NCBI GenBank assembly: GCA_003507655.1 | Contig: DNUZ01000024.1 | Coordinates: 216,012-280,011, forward strand | Direction of reading: 5' to 3' | DNA: 64,000 bases | From: Lachnospiraceae bacterium | Lineage (GTDB): Bacteria > Bacillota > Clostridia > Lachnospirales > Lachnospiraceae | Part shown: piece after piece, positions 43,895-53,929 of the stretch | Position numbering within the stretch: the stretch's first letter is position 1 | Layout: every line of letters begins with the position of its first letter | The notes under the pieces: model-generated | Seen by the model: the letters and a program-made list of their open reading frames with translations, nothing else | Told to the model about the DNA's origin: nothing | The model's database searches: none | Program-made: the position numbers and the translations under genes

Positions 43895-45040
43895 ATGGGT
43901 CTTGATTTTGGAAAAACCGCACAGCAGACAATGACAGCCGTGCCGGAGGAAAAAAACGAGATTGAGGTAGTCAAAGAGTATGACATTGTAGCTGACAGAC
44001 AGCAGATGAATGCAGATTTGGTAAACTCAAAAGAGGTGGATGACTTAGTAAGTACGATTGAGGTACATAATCTTGAGACGATCGTATCGTTTGGTGCAGA
44101 GGCGGCAGAAGAGATTTCGAAAGCGTCGGATATCGTCTTAAACAGTATGAATATGTCTCAGTTGGATGATTCGAGTGAGATGTTGAATACACTTGCAAAG
44201 ATTATGTCGAAGTTCGATATTGAAGAGATAAAAGACAATCCGGGACTTTTCGGAAAACTGTTTGGAAATATGAGAAAACAGTTAGATAAGATCCTCGATA
44301 AGTATCATACCATGGGAGACGAAGTTGATAAGATCTATGTGCAGTTAAAGCAGTATGAATCAGAGATCAAACAGTCGAACCGCAAATTGAACCAGATGTT
44401 TGAAGCCAATGTCGGTTATTATCACGAACTGGTAAAATATATTTTAGCCGGAGAGCAGGGCTGTCGGGAATTAGAAGCATACATCGCACAGCGTCAGGCA
44501 GATATGGAAGCAACCGGAGATAATTCCATCCAGTTTGAGATCCAGAGTCTGCAGCAGTCGTTGATGATGTTAGAGCAGAGAACACAGGATTTAAGAACTG
44601 CGGAAAATGTAGCGATGCAGTCCGTTCCTATGATAAAGACCATGGAATTCAGCAACATGAATTTAGTGCGTAAGATCAATTCCGCATTTATCGTAACACT
44701 TCCGGTATTTAAGCAGGCACTGGCACAGGCAATTATGTTAAAACGCCAGAAAATCCAGGCAGAGGCAATGTCAGCACTGGATCAAAAGACCAATGAGATG
44801 CTGATCAAAAATGCCCGCAATACCGTAGAGCAGTCAAAGATGACTGCACAGTTAGCTTCCGGCAGCTCCATAAAAATAGAGACTTTAGAAACAACCTGGA
44901 GAACCATTGTCAATGGTATTGACGAGACAAAGCAGATTCAGGAAAATGCGAGAAAACAGCGTATCGAGGATCAGGCAAGACTTGAAAATATCAAAGCAGA
45001 GTTCAACAGGATGTATCATATGCCGAATCAAGGCAAATAA
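43895..45040 (+). CDS. telA: Toxic anion resistance protein, TelA family
   Basis: The 381-residue helical protein matches TelA (YceH), with the typical segments LGKLFGNMRKQLDKILDKYHTMGDEVDKIYVQLKQYE, LVKYILAGEQGCRELEAYI and KQALAQAIMLKRQKIQAEAMSALDQKTNEML. TelA is linked to tellurite and envelope-stress tolerance; the mechanism is not known. A TTG at 43889 overlaps the YceG stop, but CGAGGAGGTTGACA fits the ATG at 43895. The next gene is terD after 24 bases. Confidence 0.9.
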   Translation: MGLDFGKTAQQTMTAVPEEKNEIEVVKEYDIVADRQQMNADLVNSKEVDDLVSTIEVHNLETIVSFGAEAAEEISKASDIVLNSMNMSQLDDSSEMLNTLAKIMSKFDIEEIKDNPGLFGKLFGNMRKQLDKILDKYHTMGDEVDKIYVQLKQYESEIKQSNRKLNQMFEANVGYYHELVKYILAGEQGCRELEAYIAQRQADMEATGDNSIQFEIQSLQQSLMMLEQRTQDLRTAENVAMQSVPMIKTMEFSNMNLVRKINSAFIVTLPVFKQALAQAIMLKRQKIQAEAMSALDQKTNEMLIKNARNTVEQSKMTAQLASGSSIKIETLETTWRTIVNGIDETKQIQENARKQRIEDQARLENIKAEFNRMYHMPNQGK

Positions 45041-45064
45041 GATTGCACAGGGAGGAAACAAGAT

Positions 45065-45646
45065 ATGCCAATTAATTTATCAAAAGGACAGAAAGTAGAT
45101 TTAACAAAGGGAAATCCGGGATTAAAAAATATCATGGTCGGCTTAGGCTGGGATGTCAATGCATTTGATTCAGGAGCCGATTTCGACTTAGATGCAGCAG
45201 CATTTATGGTAGGGGAGAATGGAAAATGCCCGACAGAAAAAGAGTTCGTATTTTATGGAAACTTAGTACATCCAAGTGAGTCCGTAAAACATATGGGAGA
45301 CAACCTGACCGGAGAAGGTGACGGAGATGATGAGCAGATTCAGATCGACCTGAGCAAGATCCCTGCAAATATCTCAAAAGTGGCATTTACGGTAACGATT
45401 TATGATGCAGAGACAAGAAGACAGAACTTCGGACAGGTATCGAATGCATTTATCCGTATTGTCGATGAGACAACCAATCAGGAACTGATCCGTTATGACC
45501 TAGGTGAGGACTTCTCAATCGAGACAGCCGTTGTCGTAGGCGAGTTATACCGTCATGACGGCGAGTGGAAATTTAACGCAATCGGAAGCGGCTTCCAGGG
45601 TGGTCTTGCAGCACTCTGCGGTCACTATGGAATTGATGTAGCATAG
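45065..45646 (+). CDS. terD: TerD domain protein, first copy
   Basis: The 193-residue protein begins [29 protein letters not shown] and contains the calcium-binding acidic runs [10 protein letters not shown] and [15 protein letters not shown] of TerD. TerD proteins bind Ca2+ and are cytoplasmic or membrane-peripheral. It lies 10 bases before a second, diverged terD, which suggests tandem duplication. GGGAGGAAA precedes the ATG. Confidence 0.95.
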   Translation: MPINLSKGQKVDLTKGNPGLKNIMVGLGWDVNAFDSGADFDLDAAAFMVGENGKCPTEKEFVFYGNLVHPSESVKHMGDNLTGEGDGDDEQIQIDLSKIPANISKVAFTVTIYDAETRRQNFGQVSNAFIRIVDETTNQELIRYDLGEDFSIETAVVVGELYRHDGEWKFNAIGSGFQGGLAALCGHYGIDVA

Positions 45647-45656
45647 GAGGAAAAAT

Positions 45657-46244
45657 ATGTCAATCAGTTTACAAAAAGGACAGAAGGTAAGCCTGTCCAA
45701 AGAAAGTGCAGGACTTTCCACAGTATTGATCGGACTTGGCTGGGATGAGGCAAAAAGAAGAGGCGGACTCTTCGGACTGAAGCCAAAGCCAATCGATTGT
45801 GATGCTTCTGCCTTTCTTCTAAAAAATGGAAAATTAGCAGATAAGACAGATATCGTATATTTTGGAAACTTACATCACAAATCCGGCACCGTACAGCATT
45901 TAGGTGACAACTTAACCGGAGAGGGTGACGGAGATGATGAGCAGATCGTGGTAGATTTATCAAAGATCCCTGCCGAATATGACCGGATCGTCATTGTGGT
46001 AAATATCTATCATGCCGTACAGAGAAAGCAGCATTTTGGTATGATCGAGAATGCGTTTATCCGTTTAGTAGATGGAAAGAATAACCGTGAGATGTGTAAA
46101 TATGATCTGTCGGAAGATTACAGCGATATGACAGCGATGATCTTCGGAGAGGTTTACCGTCATGATGGCGAGTGGAAATTCAATGCCATCGGTCAGGGTA
46201 CCAAAGATCCTGGAATCGCAGAATTAGCAACAAGATATAAATAA
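45657..46244 (+). CDS. terD: TerD domain protein, second copy
   Basis: The 195-residue protein keeps SLQKGQKVSLSKESAGLSTV, the acidic block [23 protein letters not shown] and the C-terminal [15 protein letters not shown] of the first copy. It adds a basic insert (RRGGLFGLKPKP, about 37-50) and has CDASAFLL in place of the DLDAAAF Ca2+ segment, so its metal site differs. This matches B. subtilis, where several TerD paralogues are arrayed in the yceC-E operon. Confidence 0.94.
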   Translation: MSISLQKGQKVSLSKESAGLSTVLIGLGWDEAKRRGGLFGLKPKPIDCDASAFLLKNGKLADKTDIVYFGNLHHKSGTVQHLGDNLTGEGDGDDEQIVVDLSKIPAEYDRIVIVVNIYHAVQRKQHFGMIENAFIRLVDGKNNREMCKYDLSEDYSDMTAMIFGEVYRHDGEWKFNAIGQGTKDPGIAELATRYK

Positions 46245-46343
46245 AAGTTTTGCTAAGAAAGAAGGAGAGACTAAAAATAACTGGTTTCTTCTTCTTTTCT
46301 ATGATATAGTTAACAAAATCATACTGAAGGAGGAGTATAAGAA

Positions 46344-49004
46344 ATGAAGTTTAACGGACTCACAGACCGGGAAGTAGAAGAATCCCGAAAAAAGCATGGG
46401 TCAAATGCAATCCCTGATTCAGAGCCAACCACTTTCTGGCAGGAATTTAAGGAGACTTTCGGGGATCCGATGATCAAGATCCTGTTAGCGATCGCAGCTT
46501 TGATGATCGTTATGTTTTTCTTTGGCTATGCAGAAATCTATGAGCCATTAGGAACGATCGTTGCAGTATTGATCGTAGCATTTGTGTCTGCAAAGACCGG
46601 TGTGGCAAGTGATACGAAATATCGTGAATTAAAGGACAGTACCAAAAAAGACCAGTGTAAGGTGCACCGCAATGGTGTCGTTGTAGTCATTGATGTAGAC
46701 GATGTGGTTGTAGGAGATAAGGTACTCTTGCAGGCAGGAGATAAGATTCCGGCAGACGGTATTTTGATCTCCGGGAATCTGCATGTGGACAACTCTGCGT
46801 TAAACGGAGAAGCAGAAGAGTGTAAAAAGACAGAAGCACCACAAGATTTTCAGTTAGCAGATGATATTACCGGAGAAACTTTCGTAGATCAGCATTCTCT
46901 GTTCCGTGGAGCAGTGGTCTTTGACGGTGAAGGTATCTTAGATGTCAGAAAAGTCGGCTTACAGACCATGATGGGTAAGATGGCAGAGGAGATGCAGGAA
47001 GAAGAACCGGATTCTCCGTTAAAGGTCAAATTAGCAAAATTAGCAAAACAGATTTCCACTTTCGGATACATCGGAGCCATTGTCATTGCAGTGCTCTATT
47101 TTGCATATTTTATCGTATCCGCAGGCGGCCCGTCGCTATACTTTGCAGCGGGTGCAGAGCAGATCATCAAAGATGTTGTAGAAGCCGTATCCTTAGCAGT
47201 CGTTATCATCGTCTGTGCAGTGCCGGAGGGACTTCCTCTGATGATCTCCCTGGTTCTGATGCAGAACACCAGCAAGATGTTAGACCACAACGTGTTGGTG
47301 CGTAAGGCAGAGGGTATTGAAACCGCAGGTTCCTTAAATATTTTATTTAGTGATAAAACAGGTACGATCACGAAGGGAAGTCTGGAAGTGGTAGATTTCT
47401 TTACGGCAGACGGACAGTCGATCGAGCTGTCACAGCTTGAGCATCACAGTGCCGTAAACGGACTGGTAGATCTGGCAATTGGAAAAAATACACGGTCTAT
47501 GTTCGATGCAACCCACAGGGTGATCGGTGGAAATGCAACCGATCAGGCATTGATGAAGTTTATCGGAGAAGAGACTTTCCGTGTGCTTGATGCAGACAGG
47601 GATTGTGTCGTTTCCTGTTCACAGGGATTTAACTCTACGAATAAATTCAGTCAGGCAAGGATCGACAGTCTCGGTAAGACTTTTTACAAAGGAGCACCGG
47701 AGCGTCTGCTTGCAGTTGCAAAGCATTATCTGGATGCAGAAGGCAATGTAAAAGAGTTAAATCTGGATGTTTTAAATCAGAAAATTGACGGGTTAGCAAC
47801 CAAGGCAATGCGTGTTCTTGCCTTTGGATACTCCGAAAAAGAACTGGTAGAAAATACGATCAATGATGATGTTGTCATCATCGGTTTAGTCGGAATCCGT
47901 GACGATGTCCGTCCGGAGGCAAAAGAGGCAATCGAAGAAGTTCAGAATGCGGGAATCCAGGTAGTTATGATCACCGGTGACCGTTTAGAGACAGCCGTTG
48001 CGATCGCAAAAGATGCAGGATTGTTAAAGGATGAGTCAGATAAGGCACTTTCTTCTGCGCAGTTAAACGAGATGTCTGACGAAGAAGTAAAAGCGATCAT
48101 TCCGCATATCCGTGTGATCGCAAGAGCACTTCCGACAGATAAATCCCGTATGGTAAGACTCTGTCAGGAAATGAATTTAGTAGTCGGAATGACCGGTGAC
48201 GGTGTTAACGACTCTCCGGCATTAAAGAGAGCCGATGTCGGTTTTGCAATGGGAAGTGGTACCGAAGCAGCCAAAGAAGCCGGAAAAATTGTTATCTTAG
48301 ATGACAACTTTAAATCGATCAAGGATGCGATCTGGTATGGAAGAACGATTTACCATAATATTTTGAAATTCTGTAAATTCCAGCTTGTCATCAATGTAAC
48401 GGCAGTAATTGTCAGTGCGATCGCTCCATTCTTTGGAGTGGAAGAACCATTAAAGGTTACGCATCTGTTATTCGTAAACTTAGTTATGGACGGGCTTGGT
48501 GCAATTATGCTTGGTAATGAGCCTGCGTTAGAAAAATATATGAAAGAAAAACCAAGAAGAAGAGATGAGAGCATCATCAGCAAAGCCATGATGGCACAGA
48601 TTTTGACCATGGGAGCATGGTTGACGGTTATTAGCTTTGTCTATTTAAAACATCCGTTTTTTGCAGGACTGTTTGAAAATGAAGAACAGCACCTGACCGG
48701 ATATTTCGTCCTCTTTATTGTCAGTGCATTGTTCAATGGATTCAATGTCCGCGATGATGGATTTGGAATCTTTAAAGGTTTGAATGAGAATACCGGATTC
48801 TTAAAAGTATTCTTTGCAATTATTTTCGTACAGGCATTGATCGTTAACGCACCGCTTGTTCCACTTCAGGTATTTACCTGGATCGGAAATATGTTCAGCT
48901 GCGTACCGTTTGGGATCAAAGGCTGGATCGCAGTCATCTTATTGGCAGTCACCATGATCCCGGTAGACCTGATCCGTAAATGTTTTGTAGGAAAGAAAAA
49001 TTAA
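46344..49004 (+). CDS. Calcium-translocating P-type ATPase, PMCA type
   Basis: The 886-residue ATPase has the phosphorylation motif DKTGTIT with Asp337, PEGLP in the fourth span (the Ca2+-binding motif of type IIA/IIB pumps), KGAPE and GDGVNDSPALKRADVGFAM. The A-domain loop reads LNGEA where most members have LTGES; the Glu needed for dephosphorylation is kept. It starts with FNGLTDREVEESRKKHGSN, the N-terminal cation-ATPase domain. AAGGAGGAG precedes the ATG. In this Ter locus it takes the place usually held by the TerC membrane protein, which is not found here. Confidence 0.93.
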   Translation: MKFNGLTDREVEESRKKHGSNAIPDSEPTTFWQEFKETFGDPMIKILLAIAALMIVMFFFGYAEIYEPLGTIVAVLIVAFVSAKTGVASDTKYRELKDSTKKDQCKVHRNGVVVVIDVDDVVVGDKVLLQAGDKIPADGILISGNLHVDNSALNGEAEECKKTEAPQDFQLADDITGETFVDQHSLFRGAVVFDGEGILDVRKVGLQTMMGKMAEEMQEEEPDSPLKVKLAKLAKQISTFGYIGAIVIAVLYFAYFIVSAGGPSLYFAAGAEQIIKDVVEAVSLAVVIIVCAVPEGLPLMISLVLMQNTSKMLDHNVLVRKAEGIETAGSLNILFSDKTGTITKGSLEVVDFFTADGQSIELSQLEHHSAVNGLVDLAIGKNTRSMFDATHRVIGGNATDQALMKFIGEETFRVLDADRDCVVSCSQGFNSTNKFSQARIDSLGKTFYKGAPERLLAVAKHYLDAEGNVKELNLDVLNQKIDGLATKAMRVLAFGYSEKELVENTINDDVVIIGLVGIRDDVRPEAKEAIEEVQNAGIQVVMITGDRLETAVAIAKDAGLLKDESDKALSSAQLNEMSDEEVKAIIPHIRVIARALPTDKSRMVRLCQEMNLVVGMTGDGVNDSPALKRADVGFAMGSGTEAAKEAGKIVILDDNFKSIKDAIWYGRTIYHNILKFCKFQLVINVTAVIVSAIAPFFGVEEPLKVTHLLFVNLVMDGLGAIMLGNEPALEKYMKEKPRRRDESIISKAMMAQILTMGAWLTVISFVYLKHPFFAGLFENEEQHLTGYFVLFIVSALFNGFNVRDDGFGIFKGLNENTGFLKVFFAIIFVQALIVNAPLVPLQVFTWIGNMFSCVPFGIKGWIAVILLAVTMIPVDLIRKCFVGKKN

Positions 49005-49007
49005 CTT

Positions 49008-49796
49008 ATGCAGATTGTTCATACAGATTTAGATAATACGTTGATCTATTCTTATAAACATGAGATTGGAGGCCCCAAAACTTGTGTGGAAATCTATCAG
49101 GGAAGAGAAATCTCTTTCATGACAGAGACTTCCCACAGGCTGTTGGGGCAGCTCTGTTCTAAGCCGGGAGTTCTGGTTGTCCCAACGACGACGAGAACCT
49201 TAGAGCAGTATCAGAGGATCGATCTTGGCATCGGAGTGTCGGAGTATGCATTGGTCTGCAACGGCGGTGTACTGCTGCATCAGGGCAAGGAAGATCCGGT
49301 CTGGTATCAGGAATCCTTAGCATTGATCGCAGATGCGCAGAGCGAATTACAAAGAGCAGAACAGTGGATGACAGAGGATGTAAACCGATGCTTTGAGGTA
49401 CGAAATATCCGCTCTTTATTTCTCTTTACCAAAAGCAATGAGCCGGAAAAATCGGTGGCTATGTTAAAAGCACATCTGAACCTGTCTTTGGTAGAGGTAT
49501 TCTGTAATGGGATCAAAGTCTATGTATTACCGAAAAAGCTGAATAAGGGAAGTGCCGTAAGACGTTTCCGGAAAAGAGTAGCAGCCGAAACCGTCTATGC
49601 AGCAGGCGACAGTGCATTTGATGTTCCAATGATACAGGCGGCAGATATCGGAATGGCACCAAAGGAATTGTTAGAGCAGTACGAGCTGCCACAGACGGGA
49701 AATTTCAAAGAGAAGACAGAGAACAAGATACAGAATGAAGAAAAGAAGATTTTTTCAGATCAGATGTTAGCATATCTCTTGGAATGTCTTTCTTAG
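49008..49796 (+). CDS. HAD-family phosphatase of the Ter locus
   Basis: The 262-residue protein has the HAD catalytic pair D7 and D9 in HTDLDNTLIYS, a lysine in KLNKGSAVRRF and the second acidic motif GDSAFDVPMIQAADIG. It resembles sucrose-phosphatase-like HADs with a C2 cap. It starts three bases after the ATPase stop without a clear ribosome binding site, so translation is probably coupled. HAD enzymes of this type recur in the biosynthetic part of Ter loci and probably dephosphorylate its intermediate; this is inference. Confidence 0.88.
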   Translation: MQIVHTDLDNTLIYSYKHEIGGPKTCVEIYQGREISFMTETSHRLLGQLCSKPGVLVVPTTTRTLEQYQRIDLGIGVSEYALVCNGGVLLHQGKEDPVWYQESLALIADAQSELQRAEQWMTEDVNRCFEVRNIRSLFLFTKSNEPEKSVAMLKAHLNLSLVEVFCNGIKVYVLPKKLNKGSAVRRFRKRVAAETVYAAGDSAFDVPMIQAADIGMAPKELLEQYELPQTGNFKEKTENKIQNEEKKIFSDQMLAYLLECLS

Positions 49797-49843
49797 CAGG
49801 CTGCCGGAATCCGGTACATGGTACAGAATAAAAACAATATAAC

Positions 49844-49905
49844 AAGAGGAGTATCCTGTCAACAACACCCTTTGCAGGGATAAGTTGATGTGATACTCCT
49901 CTTTT
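49844..49905. terminator. Bidirectional terminator closing the Ter operon
   Basis: AAGAGGAGTATC pairs with GATACTCCTCTT, with a further GTCAAC/GTTGAT-type inner stem and T residues on the plus strand. Confidence 0.85.
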
Positions 49906-49979
49906 GACATATCGTTGTGATATTTTATAGTAGCACTATTTTATGAGTGCATTATTTCCTGTTGAGTCCTGACATCGGT

Positions 49980-50426
49980 TTATTCTTCTGCTGTTTCAGA
50001 TTTTACGATCTTAATCTTGGAATCTCCTTTTTTTGCCTGCTCTACTACGGCAGCGGACAGTTTGGAGAAGTTCGTGCCGGAAGAGGTTGCACCGGTTAAG
50101 GTCTCACATTTTTCCGGGTCCTGTGTCTCGATCAATTCTGACACATAAGTACGGGTGTACTCATTTGGATAAGTACCGGAAACAGGCTTCATATTTTTCA
50201 TATAGGCATTGTCCCAGGCTTTGATATAACCGCTTGGGTTCTTTGCATTAAATTCCGCATAGACAATTTTATCGTCCTTTACCATGATGCAAAGATATTC
50301 TTTCCAGCCAAAGGAATAGTCGGACATTTCTGCCGTATAAAAACCATCTTTCATTTCATTTTTTGAATTGCATCCGCTTAAAAGTGCAGCGATGAGAATG
50401 AGAGAAACACATATTGCTTTCTTCAT
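49980..50426 (-). CDS. FMN-binding lipoprotein
   Basis: The 148-residue protein has a lipoprotein signal (about 1-19, LLSGC with Cys19), a domain DGFYTAEMSDYSFGWKEYLCIMV and the motif ETLTGATSSGTNF. In FMN_bind proteins the Thr of such an S/T-G-A-T segment receives covalent FMN from ApbE. This suggests an external flavoprotein in electron transfer, but no ApbE or Rnf-type partner is nearby. GAAGGAGG lies 8 bases before the ATG. It is transcribed after the MCP gene, 18 bases downstream of it. Confidence 0.82.
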   Translation of the reverse strand: MKKAICVSLILIAALLSGCNSKNEMKDGFYTAEMSDYSFGWKEYLCIMVKDDKIVYAEFNAKNPSGYIKAWDNAYMKNMKPVSGTYPNEYTRTYVSELIETQDPEKCETLTGATSSGTNFSKLSAAVVEQAKKGDSKIKIVKSETAEE

Positions 50427-50444
50427 AAGTTGAACCTCCTTCTG

Positions 50445-52415
50445 CTATGCATTGCCATGATCTCTTAGTTTTACCTGTGAAACGAAATCCTTCAACTCTT
50501 CAGACTGTACAAGGAAGTTGGTTGCCATCTTGTCCGTTTCTTCGGCAAGGTTCTGATTCTGGCTGGCAATATCTTTTAAGGAGTCTAACTGTTCGTTAAC
50601 CTCCGTAACAGCGTCGGTCTGCGCCTTTACAATTTCAGCAAGCTGTGCGGAAATGACTTCGTACTGGTCAGTAACCTCCTGGATTTCCTTAAAGGACTGT
50701 GCAGTCTGCATTGCCATGTCAAGTCCCTGCTGGATCGTCTCGGCGGAGCGTTCAATGATAGCACTGGACTGGTTGAGTGCATCGGAAGTTTGTTGTGCTA
50801 AATCTCCGATCTCGGAGGCAACCACAGCAAAGCCTCTGCCGGCTTCTCCGGCTCTTGCAGCTTCGATTGAAGCATTTAAAGAGAGCAGTCCGGTCTGTTT
50901 TGAAATATTTGCAATGAGCTGGCTGATCGAAGTGATTTCTTCCATGCCGGCATGGATCTGGTTCATGGTGTCTAACATGCTGTGCATATAGCTGTCACCC
51001 TGTGCAGTCTTTTGTGCGGCTTCTTTGGAGAAGTTCTCAATCTGCACGGCGTTTTCTTTGTTCTTTTCAATCGTAGCAGTGATATCCTGCATACTGCTTT
51101 CAAGAGTTTTTAACAGGGCAGCCTGGTTCTGGGAACCGTCAAAGAGCTGTCTTGCGTAGTTAGAAACCTCGGTGGAATTCTGATTTACGGCAGAGGAGGA
51201 ATCATTCATCCGAAGCATGGTTTTATTCAGGGAATCCGTAATATCCGACAGGGAATCCCTGATCGAAATAAAGTCTCCGTCAAAGTTGTCCGGGATGGCA
51301 ATCGCATAGTCACCGGAAGAAAGAGAACCTAAGGAATCCTGAATATCCTGAATGTAACTGTTCAGACTGTCTACGGTCTTTGCTAATGCTTCCGTTAACA
51401 GTTCTGCTTCATCATTGGTAGCTAAGTGTACAACCTCTTCGGAAAGATTTCCATCCGCTAAATCCTGCAGACGTTTGGTTGCAGAAGCCAGTGAATTAGA
51501 AATACCATTAGAAAGCGGTACAATGATCGAAGCGGCAATGATCAGCATGACTGCTGCTAAAACAATAGAAATTCCGATAGACAGATAAACGGAATTCATA
51601 AATTCGCGTTTTGGTGCATCCACTAAGAGAACCCAGTTCGTTCCCGGAATCGGTGTGTAGCCGACATAATGGCTGACACCGTGCAGCTTCATGGTAACGG
51701 AACCGGTCTGATAGGATAAAATACGGTCATAAATCTCTTTATTTTTAGAGGAAGAATTCTTATCATAAATGCTGACCTGATCTGCAATATTTTTTTCGTC
51801 CTGATCAGCGATGATCGTACCTTTTTCATTAATGATACATGCACTTCCGGTATCACCTAAGATCAGCATGCTTAATACATCGTTTAGAAGATCGTATTTG
51901 TAACTGCCAATCACATAACCGCAGATCTCATCGTTTGCTTTTAACGGAGCACCGACACAGAGCTGTAATACGTCCTGATCATAATGTGGTTCTCCGATAA
52001 CGGTATTTGCAGTCTCAGCTAACTGGGAGTAATATTTCGTATCGGCGATGGAATCCGGTGCGGTCTTGTCGCCGTAAAGTTTTTTACCATCGGCATCATA
52101 GACAGAAAGCCAGACAAATTCAATCTCCTGTTCAAAATCCTGCAGATATGCTGCCTTATCTTTTTTAGACAGAGAATCATCTGTCAGTTCGGCATCTGTC
52201 GAGATGTTATAAATGCGTTCCGTCAGAAGATGAAGATTGGAACTGATGCTTTGGGATGCGATCCGGGTGGTCACCTGAATGTTGTCGAGCTGCAGTTTAT
52301 TCGTAGAACGGATGCTGCCAAAGGACATAACCGCAGTAATCAGCACAGTCAATAGAATTGAGACGGACATCACATAGAAAATAATTTTCTGCTTTAAATT
52401 GCGAAATTTTTTCAT
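50445..52415 (-). CDS. Methyl-accepting chemotaxis protein with dCache-like sensor
   Basis: The 656-residue protein has an N-terminal span (about 8-32), a large external dCache-like ligand domain (about 35-275), a second span (about 280-305), a HAMP-like linker and the cytoplasmic signalling domain. The hairpin tip shows [34 protein letters not shown] marks the ATG at 52415, rather than the upstream TTG. The operon partner is a flavin-binding lipoprotein. The ligand is not predicted. Confidence 0.94.
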   Translation of the reverse strand: MKKFRNLKQKIIFYVMSVSILLTVLITAVMSFGSIRSTNKLQLDNIQVTTRIASQSISSNLHLLTERIYNISTDAELTDDSLSKKDKAAYLQDFEQEIEFVWLSVYDADGKKLYGDKTAPDSIADTKYYSQLAETANTVIGEPHYDQDVLQLCVGAPLKANDEICGYVIGSYKYDLLNDVLSMLILGDTGSACIINEKGTIIADQDEKNIADQVSIYDKNSSSKNKEIYDRILSYQTGSVTMKLHGVSHYVGYTPIPGTNWVLLVDAPKREFMNSVYLSIGISIVLAAVMLIIAASIIVPLSNGISNSLASATKRLQDLADGNLSEEVVHLATNDEAELLTEALAKTVDSLNSYIQDIQDSLGSLSSGDYAIAIPDNFDGDFISIRDSLSDITDSLNKTMLRMNDSSSAVNQNSTEVSNYARQLFDGSQNQAALLKTLESSMQDITATIEKNKENAVQIENFSKEAAQKTAQGDSYMHSMLDTMNQIHAGMEEITSISQLIANISKQTGLLSLNASIEAARAGEAGRGFAVVASEIGDLAQQTSDALNQSSAIIERSAETIQQGLDMAMQTAQSFKEIQEVTDQYEVISAQLAEIVKAQTDAVTEVNEQLDSLKDIASQNQNLAEETDKMATNFLVQSEELKDFVSQVKLRDHGNA

Positions 52416-52590
52416 AGATTGTTCCTCCTTGGTCAAAATGCGTCTTTTACATATTTTACCATGAAATTAACTGAAATTCCATGAAAATATGTGCAAATTT
52501 CACAAAAAATTGGACAGATTTTAAAATGTGTAGTAGTAATAACACCTGATTTTTCTGGAGAAATATGTAAGAAGAAAATAAGAAGAAAAT

Positions 52591-52619
52591 TTGATTGTTG
52601 CAAATGTATATATTATACT
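52591..52619 (+). promoter_or_regulatory. Promoter of the diguanylate cyclase gene
   Basis: TTGATT (52591-52596), 17-base spacer, TATACT (52614-52619), in a very AT-rich divergent region. Confidence 0.6.
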
Positions 52620-52683
52620 ATATAGATGTAGAAAAATAAGAAAACGGATCATAAGACTGTTTTTTAAATAGAGGAGGTTGCAA

Positions 52684-53826
52684 ATGGAGCGTAGTATTGT
52701 TACCTTAAAAAGGCTGTTTTCAAAAGATATAAAAACTGAACAAAATAATGTGATGCAGAATATTTGTGTTTTCCGTGTGATACTGTTCTGCTTTGTCATC
52801 TGTACGATCATGGCAATTCTGAATATTTCTAGGATTTTTATTGTAGATCATAAAATTATGACTTGGGGGTACATGGGAATCTGTGTGGTTTCTATCCTTT
52901 ATTTTGTGCTGATCTTACTATTAGGAATAGAGAGAACCTGCATACCGTATATCAGTATTACAACCATTGGGCTGATCGTATTAGTCAGCTCTACAGCATT
53001 TACATATCATGTGATCATCCTTCTCACATTTCCTATCGTAGTTGCAAGCATGTATGATGAAATGCGGCTCAGAAAATATGCATTCTGGCTGACTGTATTT
53101 TGTATTGTGGTCAGCACTTATGCAGGTTATTACTGGGGAATCTGTGATGCCAATATGGTACTGATCACCTGTACCTCTTATAGACATTTAGTGAAAGACG
53201 GAACATTTTTGTTAACAAAAGTAAATGAATCTCCGGTTATTACGCTTTTTCTATATTATGTACTCCCGCGTTCTTTTACAACGTTTTGTTTTCAATATCT
53301 GTGCAACAAAGTGAATTATGTGGTCCGTAAATCATTAGAAAATGCCGTACAGATGGAATATAAGGCATTAACGGACGATATGACCGGAGCATATAACAAA
53401 AACAGACTGATCGAGCTTTTGAACAACAGAGAGCGGGATGGACAGGACATTGCCGTGATCTATTGGGATGTCAATCAGTTGAAGTATGTCAATGACAACT
53501 GGGGACATCTGTGCGGGGACCGCCTGATCACGGAGGTTGCTAAAACCATTCAAAGCATTGCAAGAGAAGAGGATATTGTCATCCGTTACGGAGGCGATGA
53601 GTTCTTATTATATGTAGCAAATGGAACCAAAGAGATCGCAGAGCAATTGATCGAAGCGTGGAAAGTCCGTTTAGAAGAGGAAAAGAAGAGGGAGAACTAT
53701 GAGTTTCCGGTTTCTGCCTCGGTCGGCTATGCATTAGGAAAACATTCACAGCTAAAAGATATTATCGTAGCCGCGGATAAAGATATGTATGCAAATAAGC
53801 GTATCCGCAGAGAGTCTGCCAAGTAA
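52684..53826 (+). CDS. Membrane-bound diguanylate cyclase
   Basis: The 380-residue protein has five or six membrane spans (about 25-215) followed by a GGDEF domain that makes cyclic di-GMP. The active site is GGDEF at 303-307 and the inhibitory I-site is R294-EE-D297, five residues before the GG, so product inhibition is likely. The N-terminal spans belong to no sensor family I recognise. GAGGAGG precedes the ATG at 52684. It is divergent from the MCP operon, and motility and c-di-GMP control are therefore adjacent. Confidence 0.92.
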   Translation: MERSIVTLKRLFSKDIKTEQNNVMQNICVFRVILFCFVICTIMAILNISRIFIVDHKIMTWGYMGICVVSILYFVLILLLGIERTCIPYISITTIGLIVLVSSTAFTYHVIILLTFPIVVASMYDEMRLRKYAFWLTVFCIVVSTYAGYYWGICDANMVLITCTSYRHLVKDGTFLLTKVNESPVITLFLYYVLPRSFTTFCFQYLCNKVNYVVRKSLENAVQMEYKALTDDMTGAYNKNRLIELLNNRERDGQDIAVIYWDVNQLKYVNDNWGHLCGDRLITEVAKTIQSIAREEDIVIRYGGDEFLLYVANGTKEIAEQLIEAWKVRLEEEKKRENYEFPVSASVGYALGKHSQLKDIIVAADKDMYANKRIRRESAK

Positions 53827-53929
53827 AAAAGTAGGACAAAAGCCGGAGAAAAACAGAATGGATAAAAAACAGCATAAAAAGAAAAAGATGAAATAAAAGA
53901 ATAGAGTAAAAACAAGAAAAAGGAGTAGA

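Noticed and set aside
46245..46343. Terminator between the second terD and the P-type ATPase
   Set aside because: The GA-rich and CT-rich stretches pair poorly and the T run is interrupted, so I left the genes as probably linked.
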